Shown here piece by piece: positions 59,787-64,000 of a stretch of DNA of 64,000 nt. The stretch covers positions 62,001 through 126,000 of the forward strand of contig JAWLDA010000008.1 in the NCBI GenBank assembly GCA_041686855.1. The letters run 5' to 3'. A model generated the notes under the pieces. That model did not search any database. It worked only from the letters and a program-made list of their open reading frames with translations, and had not been told where the DNA came from. The position numbers and the translations under genes were made by a program. Numbering within the stretch: the first letter of the stretch is position 1; the number at the start of each line of letters is the position of its first letter. This DNA is from JAWLDA01 sp041686855 (GTDB lineage: Bacteria > Bacillota > Limnochordia > DTU080 > RSA5).

Positions 59787-60864
59787 GATGTCGCCGTACC
59801 AACTCGCCATGCTCCTCATCCCCGGAATCGCGTCCACTGCCATACTCGGTCTGCCCGCGATCACGGTCGCCTTCGCCGTGCAAGATGCTTGGATGGCCGG
59901 CCTGGTCGCCTGCCCTGCAGCGGGGTTGGTCATATGGATCACGGGCGCTCTGGCTCGCCGCTTCCCCCATGAGACCATTATCGAGTACGCCCCCCGCGTG
60001 CTGGGGACCATCCCCGGCAAAGTAGTGGGCGCCCTCCTTCTGTGGTACTTCTTTCACTTGGACGCGGCCATTGCCCGAGAGTTCAGCGACTTCCTGATCA
60101 CGACCTCTCTGCCGAACACCCCCGCTTCAGTCATCTTAGGATTCGGTGTCGTCGCCTCAGCTCTTGCTGTCCGATACGGCCCCGAAATCTTGGGACGCCT
60201 CGGGGAGCTCTTCACACCGCTTGCGTTTGTCATGATCACCCTCATCGTTGTCATGGTCTTCTCTAAGCTTGACTTCACCTTGTTGCAACCCACGTTCGAA
60301 TACGGGGTTCGCCCCATCCTCGTCTCCGGGTTTATCACCCAGGCGTTTATGGGGCAGTTTATCCTGCTCGCAGTCCTCTTACCTTCGGTCACCGATGCGG
60401 CCAAAGGGGTAAGAGCGAGTTACTGGGCACTCGGCGCCATGGTAATCTTGATCACTGCAGTAAGCCTCGTCACCATTGCAGCCTTTGGAGTGGTCTCCGC
60501 CAATTTCACCTGGCCCTTTCTCAAAGTGGCCCGTATCGCCAGCGTCGGCCCGATCCTCGCCCGCATCGATCCAGTTATCGTCGCCTTGTGGATCGGCGGT
60601 AGCAGTCTCAAGCTAGCCATCCACCTCTACGCGACCACAGTGTGTTTCGCCCAACTCTTTGGGCTGCCCGATTATCGGCCACTGGCTTTACCGATGGGGG
60701 CCCTCGTGGGCGCTTACGCCCTTGGACACCTCACCAACATCGTCGAGCACGGATACATGCTCTCGTACTTTTGGCCCCCTTACACGCAACTCTTTCACAT
60801 CGTGATCCCGGGGCTCGTCCTGGCCGTGGCCGTGCTGAGGGGTAAAGGAGAGAGCTCGGCATGA
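59767..60864 (+). CDS. gerB: Spore germination protein GerB family (endospore permease)
   Basis: A 365-residue integral membrane protein with about ten helices, of the amino acid-polyamine-organocation superfamily. It starts MHPSKLKMSPYQLAMLLIPGIASTAIL, the typical GerB entry. It binds the germinant within the GerABC receptor. ATG 59767 follows GAGGAGG inside the end of gerA, and the stop overlaps the gerC start by four bases (ATGA), so the three are translationally coupled. Confidence 0.92.
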   Translation: MHPSKLKMSPYQLAMLLIPGIASTAILGLPAITVAFAVQDAWMAGLVACPAAGLVIWITGALARRFPHETIIEYAPRVLGTIPGKVVGALLLWYFFHLDAAIAREFSDFLITTSLPNTPASVILGFGVVASALAVRYGPEILGRLGELFTPLAFVMITLIVVMVFSKLDFTLLQPTFEYGVRPILVSGFITQAFMGQFILLAVLLPSVTDAAKGVRASYWALGAMVILITAVSLVTIAAFGVVSANFTWPFLKVARIASVGPILARIDPVIVALWIGGSSLKLAIHLYATTVCFAQLFGLPDYRPLALPMGALVGAYALGHLTNIVEHGYMLSYFWPPYTQLFHIVIPGLVLAVAVLRGKGESSA

Positions 60865-62189
60865 AGCGCCCTCCGCTTGCCCGAACAGTCGAATGTCTAG
60901 CGCTCATTTGCCTCATGCTGGTTGCTGGGGGCTGTTTCGACAAGATTGAGCTGAACGAGCTCGCTGTCGCCGACGCCATAGCGATCGACTTGTCCGAGGA
61001 CGGGCGGTTGAGAGTCTCGGCCCAATTGATCATTCCTGGTGAGCTTGGCGGCCCGGGCGGCGGAGGGGGTCAGGGCGGGGGACCCTCCCGGGAGGCATTT
61101 TACATGATCCAAGCGACAGGTGAGACGCTCCCCGAAGCGTTCAGTCTGTTGCAGTCCAAACTGCCTCGTCGCCTGTTCACTTCGCACGTGCGCGTGGTGA
61201 TTCTCGGAGAGGAGCTCGCTCGAGCGGGGATTGCTCCGCTCTTTGACAGCCTCTCTCGCATGCGGGAGCTGCGAATCACGATGGATGTGGTCATCACCCC
61301 CGGAGAAGCGGCCGATCTCCTCACGGTGAGACCGCGCTTTGGAACACTGCCGGCGACCGCCCTCTCAGACCTCTTATACCAAAACATCGTTCCGACACGT
61401 ACCGTACGCCAAGTCATTTTAGCGCTCGCAGCCCTGGGGGCCGACCCGTTCCTCCCGGCCGTTACGCTTGCCCAACGACAGGAGTCCACCCAAGGATCAG
61501 GCGCAGCAGCCCCAGAGCAAGAGTACGAGATCGTCGGGATTGGAGTCTTTCAAGGCGACCGCCTCGTCGGATTTGTGCCCCGTGAAACTGCACGGGGTCT
61601 ACCATGGTTGCTCCAAAGCGTCCAGCGAGTGACTACCACAATTCAATGGCCGCCTGAGGGAGAGTCGGTCGACCAAGTAGCCCCCTCACCTTTATCGCCT
61701 TCGGAGCGAGAGATCCAGGACGACGCGCCCGTGGGATCTCCTAAGGGCCCCGGAGCCGGACTAGCCCGACCCAACCAGATCTCTCCTATACTGATACGAG
61801 GCGATGCCACCGTTAAATCAGTTATCCAAGACGGGGAGCTTGTCATCAGCGTGCGCGCTCGCGCCGAAGACGATATCCAAACAAATCAAGCAGGCCTAGA
61901 TCTCGCCGATCCCACGGTGATTCCAGCCCTGGAGAAAGCCTTCTCGACTAGCCTGGAACATCGTATTCGCTCTATGGTGAAGCTCGCACAAGAGACGTAT
62001 CAAGCCGACGTCTTTGGGTTTGGAGAGCTGATTCACCGAGAACATCCCAAGGTGTGGCGAGAGATCAGAGAGAATTGGCACGCCGTCTTCTCTCAGCTCA
62101 AAATCGATGTTCAGGCCGACATAAAAGTGCGTCGCACCGGGCTGACCGGCCGTCCAGCCAGCCTGCGTGAAGAGCAACTAACGAGGTAG
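60861..62189 (+). CDS. gerC: Spore germination lipoprotein, Ger(x)C family
   Basis: A 442-residue lipoprotein: signal with lipobox LVAGGC (Cys25), then the hallmark FDKIELNELAVADAIAID and PRRLFTSHVRVVILGEELA. A glycine-rich insertion (GGPGGGGGQGGG) near 55-67 and a Pro/Ser-rich linker at about 265-310 are unusual additions. The C-terminal domain ends with HPKVWREIRENWHAVFSQLKIDV, typical of GerC. It anchors to the outer face of the spore inner membrane and completes the germinant receptor. It is the only protein in the window with a clear lipobox. Confidence 0.93.
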   Translation: MKRPPLARTVECLALICLMLVAGGCFDKIELNELAVADAIAIDLSEDGRLRVSAQLIIPGELGGPGGGGGQGGGPSREAFYMIQATGETLPEAFSLLQSKLPRRLFTSHVRVVILGEELARAGIAPLFDSLSRMRELRITMDVVITPGEAADLLTVRPRFGTLPATALSDLLYQNIVPTRTVRQVILALAALGADPFLPAVTLAQRQESTQGSGAAAPEQEYEIVGIGVFQGDRLVGFVPRETARGLPWLLQSVQRVTTTIQWPPEGESVDQVAPSPLSPSEREIQDDAPVGSPKGPGAGLARPNQISPILIRGDATVKSVIQDGELVISVRARAEDDIQTNQAGLDLADPTVIPALEKAFSTSLEHRIRSMVKLAQETYQADVFGFGELIHREHPKVWREIRENWHAVFSQLKIDVQADIKVRRTGLTGRPASLREEQLTR

Positions 62190-62429
62190 GTGAGCGTCGT
62201 GGCGATTTTGACTATCTGCGCGTTCTTGCTCTTGTGGCTCCCTGAGATTCCGGGGATGCTTCACCACAAACAGACTCGTATCATTGTCGCGTTCGCCTGC
62301 GTTTGGGCACTCGCCCTCACCCTTGCCCTCCTCGTACTTTACGGAGTCGACGTTAACCAGGTGACCCTGTTGTTGCGAGGGATCTTCGAACCCATCGGTA
62401 GGATCGTCATCGTTCCGCCGCCAACGTGA
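62190..62429 (+). CDS. Small membrane protein of the germination operon
   Basis: A 79-residue protein with two hydrophobic helices (VVAILTICAFLLLWLPEIPG and IIVAFACVWALALTLALLVLYG) and a periplasmic-type tail. The GTG start touches the gerC stop codon, so it belongs to the operon; a second in-frame GTG at 62199 is also possible. Small two-helix proteins (GerD/KD-like) accompany some ger operons; similarity to them cannot be judged by eye. Function unknown, likely germinant-receptor accessory. Confidence 0.7.
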   Translation: MSVVAILTICAFLLLWLPEIPGMLHHKQTRIIVAFACVWALALTLALLVLYGVDVNQVTLLLRGIFEPIGRIVIVPPPT

Positions 62430-62444
62430 TAAACGGAGCGCCGA

Positions 62445-63641
62445 TCACTCACGGTGGCCCTGCTCCTCCATACCTGCGCCGGCCGCTACCATGCGCAACT
62501 CGTTGCTCCCGGGAGTGAGCGAGATGCGGCGGCTCGGCACACCGATCGACAGGCCCAGATCTTCGATGATCCTCATGATCTCCAAGTTCACCTCTTGTCG
62601 TACTTTCATGTGCTCCTTCCAGGCCGTAGAGATGGTAAAGAAGTAGACCATGATCTCGAGCGCTTCTTCACCAAACCCCTCGAAGCTGATCAAGTGAAAG
62701 GTCTGGTCGACCCCCGGATGGTTGGTGACCAATTCGTCGATCCGATTGACGAGCGCCTCAACCTGCTCCGCCGAGGCGTCGTAAGCGATCCTCAGGGTGT
62801 AACTGACTCGGCGGACGGGCATGGCGGACCAATTCTCTATGTGACTGTTCGCAATCGTCTTGTTGGGTAGCGTTACGAGGGACTTGGGCCAGGTGCGAAT
62901 GCGCGTTGAGCGAAAGCCTATAACCTCAACAAATCCTTCGACGTCGCCGATCTGCACCCAGTCGCCCACTTTGAAGGGCTTGTCCGTAAAGACGATCACT
63001 GAACCAAAGACGTTGGCGATCGTATCCTGCGCCGCCAAGGCGACGGCCAGGCCGCCGATCCCCAAACCGCCAAGGAGGCTGGCGATCGGATATCCCAGGT
63101 GTTGGATGACCAGGAGACTCCCCACGACACCGACAAACACCTTGAGCGCCTTGCGGAGCAGCGGAATTACCGGCACGTCGACCGGGAGATCCTTCTCCTC
63201 AGCTCGATCGCGCAAGTAGAGGGCCAAGACGTCCACCAAGCGGATCGCCGCCCAGATTGCAATGGAGGCGACGGCTACCTGGAAGCTCTGATCGACAAAC
63301 TCTGACGAGACCACTGTGATGGGGGAGGCGCCCTCCGCCGGGAACATCAACACTTTGGTCGCCCAGTACAGTCCGATCAATCCTAGGAGTGCCACAAGGG
63401 GATCCATCAATGCATTGAGCAGACGCCCGGTGTACCCATCCCCTGCGTGACCGATCCAGGGGACAAGGAATCGCTCGATGATGGAGGTTGCGATCTTCCG
63501 AGCGAACAGCGAGAGTGTGATAAAGAAAAACGCCAAGAGGTACTGCCACAAAGCGATATCGAGCCACTTCGCCGAAGCGAGTACCCTTAGGTCGAGTCCC
63601 AAGCCGTTGAAGAATTCAAGCGTTCCATTAATGACATCCAA
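62445..63641 (-). CDS. Small-conductance mechanosensitive channel (MscS family)
   Basis: A 398-residue MscS-type channel. N-terminal helices precede the pore helix region LLGGLGIGGLAVALAAQDTIANVFGS, followed by the beta domain FKVGDWVQIGDVEGFVEVIGFRSTRIRTW and PNKTIANSHIENWS. It releases osmolytes under hypo-osmotic stress. TTG 63641 is preferred because GGAGG lies about 10 bases upstream; the longer frame to 63731 lacks signals. It is convergent with the germination operon, 15 bp apart, without a visible terminator. Confidence 0.9.
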   Translation of the reverse strand: MDVINGTLEFFNGLGLDLRVLASAKWLDIALWQYLLAFFFITLSLFARKIATSIIERFLVPWIGHAGDGYTGRLLNALMDPLVALLGLIGLYWATKVLMFPAEGASPITVVSSEFVDQSFQVAVASIAIWAAIRLVDVLALYLRDRAEEKDLPVDVPVIPLLRKALKVFVGVVGSLLVIQHLGYPIASLLGGLGIGGLAVALAAQDTIANVFGSVIVFTDKPFKVGDWVQIGDVEGFVEVIGFRSTRIRTWPKSLVTLPNKTIANSHIENWSAMPVRRVSYTLRIAYDASAEQVEALVNRIDELVTNHPGVDQTFHLISFEGFGEEALEIMVYFFTISTAWKEHMKVRQEVNLEIMRIIEDLGLSIGVPSRRISLTPGSNELRMVAAGAGMEEQGHRE

Positions 63642-63801
63642 ACGTGCTTCGCCTCCCTGCAAATCACTGCCCTTCAAATGTTTACCGATGCAGACTGATT
63701 CAAACCCGTGCGCCGCCAAAGACGCGCGCAAGGTATGCCTCGCGCATAATGCGGCCGTCCGGTCGGGGAATGCTACCGATGATCATGGAGGTGTTCACGG
63801 A

Positions 63802-63996
63802 ATGGAGAATGACTACACGGTGGCAGACGCGCTTTCACCCGACGAGCTCGAACGCATACGCTCCCTTGAAGAAGAGCTTAGTCAAAAGCACCAAAAGCCC
63901 ATCGCCCTCGTCGCTTATGAGCGGGCGGAAGGAAGCGTATCATCCCAACTGAGCGTCGAGTTTATCGATCATCCCAGCGGTTCACCTCAACGGTGA
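63802..63996 (+). CDS. Small soluble acidic protein, 64 residues
   Basis: A 64-residue protein beginning MENDYTVADALSPDELERIRSLE, with a helix-rich acidic first half and a beta-prone second half (PIALVAYERAEGS). ATG 63802 follows GGAGGTG at 8 bases, a strong signal. The longer frame to 63478 overlaps the MscS gene and is rejected. I do not recognise the family with confidence; spore formers have similar short proteins of unknown function. It is divergent from mscS. Confidence 0.65.
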   Translation: MENDYTVADALSPDELERIRSLEEELSQKHQKPIALVAYERAEGSVSSQLSVEFIDHPSGSPQR

Positions 63997-64000
63997 CGTG

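Noticed and set aside
1..64000. rRNA or tRNA genes
   Set aside because: Intergenic stretches were read for cloverleaf or rRNA signatures and none was found; small non-coding RNAs cannot be excluded.

Overview
The window looks like a chromosomal segment of an endospore-forming member of the Bacillota (Firmicutes). The evidence is a complete spore germination operon (gerA-gerB-gerC plus a small membrane gene, 58.1-62.4 kb) behind a sigma-G-like promoter, a DacF/PBP5-type carboxypeptidase, strong AGGAGG-type ribosome binding sites and frequent GTG/TTG starts. GC content is high for the phylum (roughly 55-60 % by eye). None of the seven solute-binding proteins has a lipobox cysteine, whereas the germination protein GerC does. 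This is odd for a single-membrane Gram-positive and would fit a diderm or deep-branching lineage. That placement is an inference only.

Layout. 0-9.8 kb: a truncated four-carbon-acid sugar kinase, a Zn alcohol dehydrogenase, two sugar-type solute-binding proteins (SBPs), a ceramidase-like hydrolase, an envelope protein with a GHFCIHF motif, an MFS exporter and a sugar isomerase. 9.9-19.1 kb: housekeeping and envelope genes (TVP38 protein, methyltransferase, GDSL hydrolase, SDR dehydrogenase, Yip1 protein, SppA, BON-domain membrane protein, a large PEP-synthase/RPH-like enzyme). 19.2-24.8 kb: SBP, ROK regulator, SBP, sulfatase. 24.8-27.8 kb: a tight HD-domain / metallo-beta-lactamase / D-threonine-aldolase-like operon. 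28.0-34.6 kb: an operon of FAH hydrolase, Gfo/Idh dehydrogenase, IclR regulator, five-Asp-box sialidase-like protein, pyruvyltransferase-family protein and SBP. 35.0-39.1 kb: MFS, DacF, second sulfatase. 41.9-45.0 kb: ribulokinase and an AraM-type glycerol-1-phosphate dehydrogenase. 45.3-48.5 kb: a complete glycine betaine ABC transporter (proX-proW-proV) behind a leader containing an intrinsic terminator. 48.7-57.9 kb: another SBP, two paired amidohydrolases, and a sugar operon (Gfo/Idh, glycerol kinase, rhodanese, NagB-type deaminase, tagaturonate-epimerase-like UxaE). 58.1-64.0 kb: germination operon, MscS channel and a small soluble protein.

The metabolic theme is scavenging of polysaccharide-derived, sulfated, amino- and acid sugars. 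Six family-1 type SBP genes each sit beside a catabolic enzyme or regulator, and none is followed by permease or ATPase genes. The only complete ABC transporter is the betaine system. This suggests that several SBPs may share permeases encoded elsewhere.

The most unusual element is a non-coding tandem array at 39.26-41.64 kb. Its 249-261 bp units each carry a bidirectional terminator-like hairpin and a conserved block able to form mutually exclusive or pseudoknotted helices. A 100-N assembly gap lies inside it. Around it (34.6-45.1 kb) are five unrelated short tandem arrays with periods of 18, 16, 14, 21 and 13 bp, one of them in frame at the start of the ribulokinase gene. This ~10.5 kb stretch is a repeat hot spot that the annotated genes do not explain. 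No rRNA, tRNA, transposase or CRISPR array was seen.
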